A DNA stretch of 41,897 nt, taken from assembly GCF_025060895.1 (NCBI RefSeq), contig NZ_JANZKV010000098.1:1-41897 (forward strand), read 5' to 3'. Shown piece by piece: positions 15,303-24,926 of the stretch; the first letter of the stretch is position 1; the number at the start of each line of letters is the position of its first letter. Origin of the DNA: Stieleria sedimenti. GTDB lineage: Bacteria; Planctomycetota; Planctomycetia; Pirellulales; Pirellulaceae. Made by a program: the position numbers and the translations under genes. The notes below the pieces were generated by a model that was not told where the DNA came from, searched no databases, and was given only the letters and a program-made list of their open reading frames with translations.

Positions 15303-16703
15303 TTATAGCGGCAGGGCGCAAGCCCTCCGGTTCCTCATCTTCACTTCGTGCACCAGGACCAGGGCGTAGCAGGCGATGTGACCGGCGATCAGCCAGCCGT
15401 AGTCGTTGCGAAAGCCTTCTGCCAACGCCATGCCGCCGATACCGATCATCGCCCCAAGGATCATTGGGTGGCCGATGGTGCCATACGGAAATCGGGCCAC
15501 CCGCTGTGGCGCGTCGAATCCGAGTTCCGCCGAAAACAAGGTCCGCCGCATCCCCAGCACGCGAGCGGCGTAACCGGCCAGTGCGAATCCTGCCAGCACC
15601 AACGCGAGCGATCCGTAGTGGTGGTCAAAGTTCCAAGCGTAGAGCCCCAAGAGCTGCGTCATCGCCAGCGTTTTGAAAAGCATCGCGTCGCGCCGAAACG
15701 TGCCGAATGAAACCGGTGTTTGTTCCTGCAACGTGCCGACGTAGATCGCGTAGTGAACAAAACTGGTTGCCGCAATCAAGATCGTGACGTTCCCAAACAC
15801 GATGCTCAACAGCATCGCCGTCGCGACATAAGCCAGATTGGTCCAGCCACAAAACCGTACCGCCAGTTCGAACAGGCGTGTCCAGCCGAGCACCCAGCGG
15901 GCTTTGATTGCCAGCAACGTTCCATCGGGATTGATCGTCATGACGAACAGATTGCGGGCACGGATGTCGTACCAGGTTGTCAATCGCCCCAACAGATTCC
16001 CGTACCAGCGCATGCCGCGAGGGTAGGCGACGAAGTGCAATTTCAGGTTGACACGGGGCTCGGTTTGGCGCGCATCCACCCGACGCGTGATGTAGTGCAA
16101 TTCGCGATTGAAGTCGAATGCGACCGCGTCACCGTGTTGCAGCCGATGGCTTTCCGGTTCACCGTAGTCTGGATTCGACATCGGAAAGTGGGTTGTCACT
16201 TCTAGGTTTTGGTTCAGTGACAACATGCATCGGTACAAGCGTGCTCCCGGAAAGATCGCCCAGGGGCCGTCGACATGTCCCAACGCCCATCCGAGAGGCG
16301 GCGCGATCAAAACGGCCGACGCGGCGATCATCGAAACGGCGGCGGCGTGGATGCCCGCGATCCCCGCAGGTACCAACGCGACAACGACCGCGATTTGGAC
16401 CGTCGCAACCAGAGCCACCGCGATCGGGGCCACCGCGATCGGGGCCACCGCGATCGGGCTGAGCCCTGCGACAAGCGCGTAGACACCGAACAGACCCAAG
16501 GGCGTGGTGAAGAGGTGCAACGCCACATTGATCGGACGCCGATGGCAGCGGAGAAACCCACGGCACAGTCGCGTCCAATCCGCCGCGACCGTCGATCGAT
16601 CCGAAGGGCCGCCGCGGGAAGGTTGCAGACGCGACAATCCGGCCCGATCGTGAGAGATGCCATGCGGTCTCGTTGCCGCCGGGACAAGGGTCTCAACGGA
16701 CAT
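15303..16703 (-). CDS. Multi-domain membrane protein, DUF962/Mpo1-like start and PEMT-like end (putative)
   Basis: With the ATG at 16703 the protein has 466 residues and overlaps the upstream methyltransferase fragment by 11 nt. Residues 43-75 ('FLRCHRRPINVALHLFTTPL') resemble the start of DUF962/Mpo1-like lipid-associated membrane proteins. Two membrane segments follow, the first built from a threefold PIAVA repeat. Residues 160-230 are soluble: 'HGDAVAFDFNRELHYI' and 'RVNLKLHFVAYP' resemble a small double-stranded beta-helix fold, but iron ligands are not certain. From about 285 on there are four or five membrane helices ending with 'FPYGTIGHPMILGAMIGIGG' and 'VHEVKMRNRR', similar to phospholipid N-methyltransferase (PEMT) family proteins. 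The neighbours suggest a role in lipid head-group modification. The assignments are motif-based and the true function is unknown. Confidence 0.55.
   Translation of the reverse strand: MSVETLVPAATRPHGISHDRAGLSRLQPSRGGPSDRSTVAADWTRLCRGFLRCHRRPINVALHLFTTPLGLFGVYALVAGLSPIAVAPIAVAPIAVALVATVQIAVVVALVPAGIAGIHAAAVSMIAASAVLIAPPLGWALGHVDGPWAIFPGARLYRCMLSLNQNLEVTTHFPMSNPDYGEPESHRLQHGDAVAFDFNRELHYITRRVDARQTEPRVNLKLHFVAYPRGMRWYGNLLGRLTTWYDIRARNLFVMTINPDGTLLAIKARWVLGWTRLFELAVRFCGWTNLAYVATAMLLSIVFGNVTILIAATSFVHYAIYVGTLQEQTPVSFGTFRRDAMLFKTLAMTQLLGLYAWNFDHHYGSLALVLAGFALAGYAARVLGMRRTLFSAELGFDAPQRVARFPYGTIGHPMILGAMIGIGGMALAEGFRNDYGWLIAGHIACYALVLVHEVKMRNRRACALPL
16414..16458. repeat. Three perfect 15-bp tandem repeats inside a membrane segment
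   Basis: GCCACCGCGATCGGG occurs three times head to tail without a mismatch. Read on the minus strand it codes for PIAVA units in a predicted helix of the membrane protein gene. The unit length is a multiple of three, so copy-number change would keep the frame. Confidence 0.85.
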
Positions 16704-17166
16704 CGGTGCCTCGCTTCGTCCCGACAAACAAATAGTAGGGCGCTCGGATCAACGGCAGATAGGGAACTTTTCCCAGTCGCTCGCTGAAACGCGTGACCTC
16801 AAACTTGCGGTGCAGCATGGCGGTGTGATCGGGGCTTAGAAAAACATTGTCCGCACCGAACCAATGGGGCCAAAACGATCGGCGAAGCCAGTGATGTTGC
16901 CGATGCCCGTGGGCGGCGTACTTTCGCGACACATAAAAATCCACGACACCGATCACCCCGCCCGGTTTCAAGATCCGATACGCCCGTTCAATCGCTTCGA
17001 ACCAGTCGGGGACCATGGTCAGGGAATAGGAAAAGGTCACGATGTCGGCGCTTTCGTCGGCTTGATCCCAACGCGTCACATCGGCCAGTGCAACCTGGGC
17101 ATTGGTGATGCCTGCGTCGCTCAACCGGTCGCGTGCGACGTCCAGCAAGGACGGCGAAAGATCGGC
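16693..17166 (-). pseudogene. BtaB-like SAM methyltransferase, N-terminus missing
   Basis: Homology to a class I SAM-dependent methyltransferase begins abruptly at 'ADLSPSLLDVARDRLSDAG', the second conserved strand. The preceding GxGxG motif that binds the cofactor is absent, and a stop lies in frame a few codons upstream. The only start in this frame is a TTG at 17148. The remainder has 'VTFSYSLTMVPDW', 'AYRILKPGGVIGVVDF', then 'SFWPHWFGADNVFLSPDH' and 'GKVPYLPLIRAPYYLFVG', which resembles BtaB, the enzyme that trimethylates diacylglyceryl-homoserine to form betaine lipids. Without the cofactor loop it should be inactive. It is joined to a truncated phosphoesterase at 17164-17170. An assembly artefact could give the same picture. 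Confidence 0.6.
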
Positions 17167-17731
17167 TGATGAATTTCACCCCGCGTTTGACGCGGCCCTT
17201 GATCACCGCGCACGCACCGTACGGGTTGCGGTCGTGGTGCAGAAACCGATTCTTGACCCAGCGGTTGAAGCTGAGGCAGGTGTCGTAAAAGCTGGAGCTT
17301 CCTTTGGAAATCCACTGTGCCCGGGTTTCGAAAAAATCAAACAGGTCGCCGTGTGTGACCAGAAACCGCCATCCATGAAGCGTTTCCAAAATGAATTCGT
17401 CGGCGATGCGGACATCGGGAAATCCGGCCGGCATGACGCTGCGAAAGGACGCTTCACGCAGGAACGAATCGTGGTTGCCGGGGGTGTAGTGCAGCTGCGT
17501 CCCTTGCTGAACCAGATCCACCAAATGGCGGATGATGGCGTCGCAGGGTTCGGTCCAGTGCCAACCCGAATTGATTTTCCAAGCGTCAAAGAAGTCGCCG
17601 ACCAGAAATAATTTTTCCGGGCGATAACGCTGGAGAAACGCCAGGCATTCTTCCGTGCGTGCGTGTTTGCATCCCAAGTGAACATCACTGACAAGCAATG
17701 TCCGTACTGAAAGCGGTGAGGTCCCACTCAT
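16988..17731 (-). pseudogene. LpxH-like metallophosphoesterase, C-terminus lost
   Basis: I place the start at the ATG at 17731, just before 'SVRTLLVSDVHLGCKHA'. The first 190 or so residues match UDP-2,3-diacylglucosamine pyrophosphatase-like phosphoesterases: DxH in 'SDVHLG', 'VGDFFDAW', 'TPGNHDSF' and 'LVTHGDLFDFF' are all present. After 'GRVKRGVKFIS' (about 17165) the family normally continues to a GHxH motif that supplies the last metal ligands. Here the frame instead reads through methyltransferase sequence in the wrong frame (an Arg-rich tail) and stops at 16988. The enzyme is therefore probably inactive. A promoterless neighbour, the BtaB-like fragment, overlaps the tail. Confidence 0.65.
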
Positions 17732-17850
17732 GCCGATAACGCCTCTGCTCCTTGCGGAGTCGATGAACAACCGATTCCTTAGACAGGGGCAGAGCGTATC
17801 AGAAGAGTGTTTCTATCTCGTTAATCCCAAACGCAGCTTTCGGTAAGAAC

Positions 17851-19491
17851 TCATTTATTTTCCGTGAGGCGTTGTTGGGCGATGTCGATCAGTGGCTTCA
17901 GGTCGGAGTTGTCGCCGTACAGTTCGACCAGGCTGTACCAGATCTTGCGCGCTTCGACCACCTGGTTTTCACTGAGCAATTGATCGGCCTCGTCCAGACG
18001 CGCCTGGACGATTTTCGCCGCATCGCTTTCTTCGGCCGATTTCGTTTCCAGGTCCGCGATTTGGAACCGCGCCGCATTGACCGCGGTTTCGTACTCCGGA
18101 TCGTCTCCCAACACCGTCACCATGCTGTGGTACATGTCGATTGCTTTGGCGAAATCGCCGTTGGCAGAATACTCTTGCGCCTGCTTGTGCAGCAGTTCGC
18201 CTTGATTTCTCATCGGCAGGTTGTTCTTGATCTTGACCGACAGCTGGTGCAAGAACTGTTTGACGTTGATCACGTCGATTTGTTGCTGAGCCCATTCGGC
18301 GTTCGGGCCGTCGGGAAAACGCACCAACAATTCACGCAGCGGTTCATCTTCGGCTTCGGCCAACGCCTTGCGCGTGTCGATCGCGATCAGCCGTTCGGCA
18401 CGATCCCGAAGCGACTGTTCGCTGGCGGGCCAAGCGACGTAGGCCAACAGCATCAACAACAAAACCAGTCCGCCCAGCAGGAACCAGGGCTGGTCGTGCC
18501 AAACCGTGTTGTCGGGGACTTCGTCTTCTTCCTCGATGGCATTCAGATCGATGACGCCACGTCCCAGCAGCGTGCGGGCTTCGTCTTTGTCTCTTTGATT
18601 GGTGACTTGCAACGGGCTGAACCCGCTGCTGGTGTGTTCGGCGACACTGGTGCGCGAGAGGGAGCGTTTGCGGACTTCGACCAACGCCATTTTGACGGCC
18701 GTCGCGCTGGGCGGTCGATTGGCCGGATCTTTTTCCAGCAATCGCATGATCAGCTTGTCAAACCAAATCGGACACTGCAACACGATCGATGCCGGCGTCG
18801 GCGGTTGCTCGTGTTGCACGTTCTCGCGGACCTCTTGCATCGTCTCGCCGCTGATCGGCAAACGCCCCGTGATCGCCTGGTACAGCAACACGCCCAAGGC
18901 GTACAGGTCGGCGGAAGGTTGTGGGGGCGGCAGCGAGTTGCCGACGGCGACCGAGACGACTTCGGGTGGCTGTCGGGCCACTTGATCAATCGAAGGCGGA
19001 CGAGGCGTGCGAAACGGCGATCCGAACCGATCGGTGCGGAGATCCAGCAACACCGGCGCGAAGCCGGCAACGATGATTTTGTCCGGACAGATCGCCCCGT
19101 GGACTACGCCCTGGCCGTGCAGGTATTCCAACGCGTCGGCGATGCCCTGGGCGATTTCCAAGACGTTTTCCCACGACAATCGTCCCGCCCGCTCGATCTG
19201 GCTGGACAGCGTTTCACCGTCGATCAATTCATACGCCAGGTAGGCGTCGGTTTCCTCAAACCCGCCGCCAAAACATTTCGCGATGCCGGGATGCGAAAGC
19301 GTCTTTAAGTGCTCCCATTCGTCGGCCAAGGATCGACGCGCTTCCGGCGTGCCGCCAAAGGGCGCCGAAAAAATCTTGACGGCGATCGACTTTTTTAGCT
19401 GCACATGGATCGCACGCCACACCGAGCTTGTCGACGGATGGTCGCCAAGTTTCGTTTCGATCGCGAGCGGGCCGAGGCGGCTTCGGGGCAT
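17851..19491 (-). CDS. Membrane-anchored Hanks-type protein kinase homologue, probable pseudokinase
   Basis: I chose the ATG at 19491 ('MPRSRLGPLAIETKLGD', 546 residues). Starts further upstream exist but add no recognisable sequence. Residues 8-270 have the kinase fold: the beta-3 Lys39 in 'IAVKIF', the Glu helix, 'DLYALGVLLYQAITG', and 'PPE' in place of APE. The Gly-rich loop is decayed ('KLGDHPSTSSVW'). The catalytic HRD is 'VVHGAICPDKI', so the proton-accepting Asp is Ala133. DFG reads DLR. Catalysis is therefore unlikely and a scaffold or regulatory role is more plausible. A membrane helix follows at 335-353 ('WFLLGGLVLLLMLLAYVAW'). Residues 360-546 beyond it are helical with TPR-like repeats ('YSANGDFAKAIDMYHSMV'). 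The cytochrome gene diverges 201 bp upstream. Confidence 0.75.
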   Translation of the reverse strand: MPRSRLGPLAIETKLGDHPSTSSVWRAIHVQLKKSIAVKIFSAPFGGTPEARRSLADEWEHLKTLSHPGIAKCFGGGFEETDAYLAYELIDGETLSSQIERAGRLSWENVLEIAQGIADALEYLHGQGVVHGAICPDKIIVAGFAPVLLDLRTDRFGSPFRTPRPPSIDQVARQPPEVVSVAVGNSLPPPQPSADLYALGVLLYQAITGRLPISGETMQEVRENVQHEQPPTPASIVLQCPIWFDKLIMRLLEKDPANRPPSATAVKMALVEVRKRSLSRTSVAEHTSSGFSPLQVTNQRDKDEARTLLGRGVIDLNAIEEEDEVPDNTVWHDQPWFLLGGLVLLLMLLAYVAWPASEQSLRDRAERLIAIDTRKALAEAEDEPLRELLVRFPDGPNAEWAQQQIDVINVKQFLHQLSVKIKNNLPMRNQGELLHKQAQEYSANGDFAKAIDMYHSMVTVLGDDPEYETAVNAARFQIADLETKSAEESDAAKIVQARLDEADQLLSENQVVEARKIWYSLVELYGDNSDLKPLIDIAQQRLTENK

Positions 19492-19692
19492 CGTGCAGTT
19501 CGTCGACAGCTGGGACGCAAAGGACAGAATCCATAGCATAACCTCTGACGACACAAAATGGATGGTGCGACAGCGTGACGTTGCGTGACGTAGGCTTGGG
19601 TTCCGGGCAACCGCCGATCGATGCGGTCGACGGCTTTGCCGAATATTCCAGTCCTGACGATCCGATCGCCACCCGACATTCCGCAACACACC

Positions 19693-20769
19693 ATGACGAT
19701 TCGCCGACGATCCATCCTTTCGGTTTTCTTTTCACTGACTGTCATCACAACGATTTCAGCGGACGCACAGACCAGTTGGGTCTCGGCCGAACGAAGCGAC
19801 GCTTTGTCCGCCGCCCATCACTTGGGGATCGCCAAGCCCGCCGACCCCGATCGTGTCGTCGGGCATGATGCTTGCGTGAAATGCCACGCCCCGGAAGTCA
19901 AGGTTTGGCAGACGACGCCGCACGCAATGACGTTTGACCAATTGCATCGCAAACCCGAAGCCAAGCAAATCGCGTCGAAGTTAGGGCTCCGTTCGATCAA
20001 GCACTCCGGTCGCTGTGTCGCGTGTCACTACACCCGGCAATCGGACGCCTCCGGCCAGCCCGGTTCCGATGCGGCGCATCACGTCGTTGCCGGCGTCTCG
20101 TGTGAATCGTGTCACGGCGCCGCCAAAGACTGGCTGGAACTGCACCACGACTACGGCGGCGAAACCGTCACGCGTTTGACGGAGTCCGCCGAGCACCGCG
20201 CCGAACGGATCGCACAAAGTGTTCGAGCGGGGATGCGCAATCCCGCCAATGTCTACCTGGTCGCCCAAAGCTGTCTGCGATGCCACACCACCCCAGACGA
20301 AGCATTGGTCAACGTCGGCGGTCACTCCGCCGGGTCACTGGACTTTGAATTCGTCTCGTGGAGCCAAGGAACGATCCGCCACAACTTTGTTCACAGTGAC
20401 GGCAAGCACAACGCGACCAGAACACCCGAGCAGTTACGTGTGATGTTTGTTGCCGGCATGATCGCCGAACTCGAGTCGTCGCTGCGGGCGACCGCTGTTG
20501 CGACCCGGAAAGCGACCTTCGCCATGACCGTCGCACAGCGTGCCAGCCGTGCCTCGAAGCGACTGCAAAGCGTCACGGCCAAAGTTCAGGAACCAACCTT
20601 GGATCAAATCCTGAAGGTCGTTGCGGGCGTCAAACTCAAGCTGAACAATGAAGCCGAATTGACCGCCGCGGCCGATCAGATCGCAGCGCTCGGCTACCGG
20701 TTTGCCGCCGAGTGCGACGGACAGGGACTCGCCAACCTGGACCCGTTCATCCCAACGGCCCGCAAGTAA
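19693..20769 (+). CDS. Exported four-heme cytochrome c (cytochrome c554-like)
   Basis: From the ATG at 19693 the protein has 358 residues. It opens with a signal peptide: a basic start 'MTIRRRS', a hydrophobic core, and cleavage near 'ADAQTS'. Four CxxCH heme-binding sites are visible: CVKCH (61-65), CVACH (108-112), CESCH (137-141) and CLRCH (194-198). Extra His residues such as those in 'TPHAMTF' and 'GIAKPADPDRVVGHDA' can serve as distal ligands. The arrangement is like the cytochrome c554/multiheme family of electron carriers. The C-terminal third has no heme sites and is helical. It diverges from the pseudokinase gene and no oxidoreductase partner is adjacent, so the electron route is unknown. 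The frame is open from 19621 but the extension is not leader-like. Confidence 0.85.
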   Translation: MTIRRRSILSVFFSLTVITTISADAQTSWVSAERSDALSAAHHLGIAKPADPDRVVGHDACVKCHAPEVKVWQTTPHAMTFDQLHRKPEAKQIASKLGLRSIKHSGRCVACHYTRQSDASGQPGSDAAHHVVAGVSCESCHGAAKDWLELHHDYGGETVTRLTESAEHRAERIAQSVRAGMRNPANVYLVAQSCLRCHTTPDEALVNVGGHSAGSLDFEFVSWSQGTIRHNFVHSDGKHNATRTPEQLRVMFVAGMIAELESSLRATAVATRKATFAMTVAQRASRASKRLQSVTAKVQEPTLDQILKVVAGVKLKLNNEAELTAAADQIAALGYRFAAECDGQGLANLDPFIPTARK

Positions 20770-20780
20770 CCCCGAGGCCC

Positions 20781-21072
20781 AAGCCTCCAGCTTGTAGGTC
20801 ACGCTGTGCGTGACGGATGGCTACCTCGCTAAAAGTGGCCTAAGCTTCCAGCTTGCATGAAAGTGGCGTAAGCTTCCAGCTTGCGTCCCGGCAAGCTTCA
20901 GCTTGCCCCCTACCCCACGCCAAGCTAAAGCTTGCGAAGCGGCAAGCTGGAAGCGTGCCCCACTTCAAGCTGCAAAGTGGCCCAAGCGAAAGCTTGCCCC
21001 CCTACCCCACGCCAAGCTAAAGCTTGCGAAGCGGCAAGCTGGAAGCGTGCCCCACCGCAAGCTGCAGAGTGA
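20781..21072. repeat. Array of AAGCTT-centred palindromic repeats with a 58-bp duplication
   Basis: At least ten variants of the word AAGCTTCCAGCTTGC, or its reverse, fill the gap between the cytochrome and scpA genes. A block of about 58 bp starting at 20905 (CCCCACGCCAAGCTAAAGCT) recurs from 20996, offset by 91 bp and with one C inserted. The family also occurs at 4781 and 11819. No gene lies here. Confidence 0.8.
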
Positions 21073-21094
21073 CACCCGGCATGCACAGCATGCC

Positions 21095-21901
21095 CTACCT
21101 CGGCTGGCTGGGCAGGTTGGTGGCGATGATGCCGTCGTTGCCGTAGTTGTCGACTTCGTTGACCGTCAGGTCCTCGCTGTAGTCTTGGGTCTTGACGATC
21201 ACGATGTCGCCGGCTTCGTCTTCTTCCACTGCCGCCCCGTGGTGCCGCGTCAGTTCCAACGTTGCCAGGAACCAGCCGATCAACGCGGACTTGTGGATGC
21301 CGCCTTCGACCAGATCCATCAACGGCACGCGCGGCCGCAACGCGAGGTGCGTGTGGATCTTTTGCATGTAAACATGGATCGGGGTGTCGTCGTAGATGAC
21401 TTCGGTTTGCGGGGGGCCGGCGGATTCGCGCATGATCCGTCCGAAGGCGCTGACCAGGTCCCAGATCTCCAGATCCGCGATCGGTTGATCGCCCGGGTCG
21501 ATTCGACGTCGTGGCAGATCATCACTCATCCGCTGGTAACGTTGTTGCCAACGGCCCGCCATTTCATCCAGCACCGCCGCCGCGTCTCGGATCTCCTTGT
21601 ACTGCAGCAGCCGTTCGACCAGCTCCGATTGCGGATCTTCGATCTGCTCGTCTTCCTCTTCGGCGTCAACCGTTTGGGGAAGCACCGCCTGGCTTTTGAG
21701 TTCGACCAGGATGCTGGCCAGTTCCAGAAAGTCGCCGATGTCGGCCAGGTCCAATTCCTGAAGCAGTTCCAGGTAGTCGCTGTATTGATCGATCACCTTG
21801 GAAAGCGAGACCTCCATCAAACTCACCTCCTGGCGTCGCGCCAGGTAGAGGAGCAAGTCGATGGGACCGTTGTAGATAGCGAGTTCGACGCGGAATGGCA
21901 T
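21095..21901 (-). CDS. scpA: Segregation and condensation protein A
   Basis: The 268-residue protein has the ScpA layout. The N-terminal kleisin part opens 'VELAIYNGPIDLLLYLARRQ', the classic 'fxGPLDLLLhLI' signature, and continues 'IGDFLELASILVELKSQAVL'. An acidic linker (DAEEEDEQIEDPQ) and a C-terminal winged-helix-like part follow. ScpA bridges SMC dimers and ScpB in chromosome condensation. No scpB or smc is in the window. It lies 14 nt after mqnC and probably shares its transcript. Length is in the usual range. Confidence 0.92.
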   Translation of the reverse strand: MPFRVELAIYNGPIDLLLYLARRQEVSLMEVSLSKVIDQYSDYLELLQELDLADIGDFLELASILVELKSQAVLPQTVDAEEEDEQIEDPQSELVERLLQYKEIRDAAAVLDEMAGRWQQRYQRMSDDLPRRRIDPGDQPIADLEIWDLVSAFGRIMRESAGPPQTEVIYDDTPIHVYMQKIHTHLALRPRVPLMDLVEGGIHKSALIGWFLATLELTRHHGAAVEEDEAGDIVIVKTQDYSEDLTVNEVDNYGNDGIIATNLPSQPR

Positions 21902-21915
21902 GGACTCAGTCTAGC

Positions 21916-23045
<1,130 letters not shown>

Positions 23046-23049
<4 letters not shown>

Positions 23050-23837
23050 GATTCTTCAATCGATTCAGTGGTTTTCGTGTCGAGTAATCCGAGTTCTTCG
23101 CAACCGTCGCGGAAACGCCGCAGTCCATCGAGTTCGGAATCGCCCAGTTGAAAGTGAAGGTTCTCGGCAAAATAACGATACAGGTCTTCGTTCGTCAGCC
23201 CGTGTGCCGCCGCATGAGTTTGGGCGATCGATTCCATCGCTTCCACACCGGCGTCGCGACAACGCTGCAGGATGTCGACCAGATCATCGGTGTCGATCCC
23301 GGGTCTGGCCACCCACATGGCGAAAACGAAGGGGGTTTCGGTGTAGCGGCACCAGCGGTCCCCAAGGTCCCAAATCTCATTGTAGACCCCCCGCTCGGGA
23401 TGCATCGCGCGGTCGCCGATGATCAGCACGGCGTCGGCGTCCACCGACTCGGGTGACTGTTCCATCGACAAAACCGTCGTCTCGGGTTTCAGCCCGTACA
23501 TTTGCCACAACAACACACGCACCATCGCCGCGCTGGTGCGACTGCCTTCGTCCAACGCCAGCCGTTTGATCTGCTTGACCGGCACACGGCTGACCAACCG
23601 CACACTCCACACCGGCCCACGGCAGGCGATCGCGGCGTCGGAGACGATTTGATAACCGTCGCCGCGAAAGTATTCGACCGAGGGGATCAGCGCGACGTCT
23701 AATTCGCCGCTACGCAGCTGACTGGCCAATCGGCTGGGCAAGTTCAACGTCAACGAGTCACCCGCTCCCAGGGCTTCTTTGAGCCCGTGGATCAACGGTT
23801 TGGTGTTCAAGTACGAAACGGCGCCCAGGCGAGTCAT
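23046..23837 (-). CDS. mqnA: Chorismate dehydratase
   Basis: The ATG at 23837 opens 'MTRLGAVSYLNTKPLIHGL', the expected MqnA start, giving 263 residues. The open frame reaches 24020 but the extra sequence contains a dispersed repeat and is not family-like. Other family features are 'GELDVALIPSVEYFRGDGYQ', 'CRGPVWSVRLVSR', and 'EGSRTSAAMVRVLLWQMYG', all as in the periplasmic-binding-protein fold of MqnA/MqnD. The enzyme removes water from chorismate to make 3-enolpyruvylbenzoate, the first step of the futalosine route. Its stop overlaps the mqnC start (ATGA). Confidence 0.9.
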
Positions 23838-23956
23838 GATTCCGACCGAATTGCAGTGGTGACGACGCGAAACGGTAGGAAAACCGCAACCAAGACGCGA
23901 GCGCAACACCTTAGCCGATCCACCGCCTTTCGCCGAGGTCTGCAGTTTGAAAGTCA

Positions 23957-23973
23957 CCCTCCTGGCAGGAGGG
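23957..23973. repeat. CCCTCCT hairpin element upstream of mqnA
   Basis: CCCTCCT (23957-23963) pairs with AGGAGGG (23967-23973) around a 3-nt loop. It is embedded in a sequence GTCGAGCGCAGCGAGG that looks like a dispersed intergenic repeat. It lies in the 231-bp gap between the pseudouridine synthase and mqnA genes. Because it is upstream of mqnA on the minus strand it could also affect the mqnA leader. Confidence 0.45.
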
Positions 23974-24068
23974 TCGAGCGCAGCGAGGGGAGGTCGACTC
24001 TCCCAGGGGGCATCGCCCAAGGTCCGCTGTGGCTTCGGTACGTCTTTCCCAGTGTCCGCCCGCCAAGA

Positions 24069-24749
24069 TCATGGCGTCGACAGATCAAACGGACTGGCCG
24101 ATTCAACTCGGATCAGGCGGCCGTTGGACGGGTCGTGAAATTCTAAGCGATGGGCGTGCAGCAGGATGCGACGGGTGTGCTGTTTTGTCGCTCCGCCCTT
24201 CGTCGCACCGTAGGTTTCATCACCGACGATCGGGTGGCCGCGTGAGGCCGTTTGCAGACGCAACTGGTGCATGCGTCCGGTGATCGGATTCAGTTCCAAC
24301 AGGGTGCGATCGGCGGCAAGGTCCAGCGAGAGCGTTTTAAGGACTGTGCTAGCCAGCTTGGCACCGGGGGCAGCTTCGTCACAGACCTCCGCCCGCGGTT
24401 GGTCGTCTACCTTGCGAATGAAATCGTCCCATTGCTGAGGGCCCGTTTGCCCCACGTTGCATTGTCCTTCGACCACCGCGAGGTACTGCTTGCGAGTCTT
24501 GCGACTGGCGAATTGGGCCGACAGCAGTCGGGCGGCTTTTTTCGTCAGTGCGACCAAGATCACGCCACTGACGAACCGATCCAATCGGTGTGGAAAGGAA
24601 AGGTAGCTATCGGGGCGTGCGAGTTGACGATGCAGTCGGCTTTCCAGGCTATCGATTCCCGCGGGCGCTTGGGTCGACAGCCCGGCCGGCTTGTTCACCG
24701 CCAGCATCAGATCGCTTTGCCAGAGCAATTCAATGTCCGAGTCAGCCAT
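24069..24749 (-). CDS. RluA-family RNA pseudouridine synthase
   Basis: The 226-residue protein starts 'MADSDIELLWQSDLMLAVNK', typical for catalytic-domain-only members. The active-site motif HRLDR is at residues 54-58 with catalytic Asp57. Later blocks 'ALTKKAARLLSAQFASRKTR', 'LLELNPITGRMHQLRLQTAS', 'GHPIVGDETYG' and 'ILLHAHRLEFHDP' match the family. There is no S4 domain. The substrate, tRNA or rRNA, cannot be predicted. It is likely monocistronic, with repeat-containing gaps on both sides. Confidence 0.9.
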   Translation of the reverse strand: MADSDIELLWQSDLMLAVNKPAGLSTQAPAGIDSLESRLHRQLARPDSYLSFPHRLDRFVSGVILVALTKKAARLLSAQFASRKTRKQYLAVVEGQCNVGQTGPQQWDDFIRKVDDQPRAEVCDEAAPGAKLASTVLKTLSLDLAADRTLLELNPITGRMHQLRLQTASRGHPIVGDETYGATKGGATKQHTRRILLHAHRLEFHDPSNGRLIRVESASPFDLSTP

Positions 24750-24856
24750 CAGTGATCCAGTGCGTCATGGGAAAGAGACGTCAACAGGTATGACGATCAA
24801 GTAGCTTTGATCAGTCGCTTGAATGAGCCAATGTCTGCTTCGGGATGCACCACCCT

Positions 24857-24924
24857 TTCCGCGCGAGTCACCTCAGCGCGAACTAGCTCGGCGCGAACTA
24901 GCTCAGCGCGAACTACCTCAGCGC
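24857..24924. repeat. 15-bp tandem repeats between genes
   Basis: CTCAGCGCGAACTAG-type units occupy 24872-24886, 24887-24901 and 24902-24916 with one or two changes each. A partial unit (24917-24924) and a decayed one (24857-24871) flank them. The rest of the 24750-25235 gap holds the hairpin GATCAA/TTGATC at 24795-24812, the structured segment at 24927-25005 and an A-rich stretch near 25065. No gene is seen. Confidence 0.8.
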
Positions 24925-24926
24925 AT

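Noticed and set aside
17872-19308. 478-codon open frame antisense to the pseudokinase
   Set aside because: Its composition (many Asp, Arg, Val and Gln) is typical of antisense shadows, and the kinase fold on the other strand is plain.
24857-24924. Possible CRISPR array
   Set aside because: The 15-bp units are directly adjacent with no spacers, so this is a plain tandem repeat.
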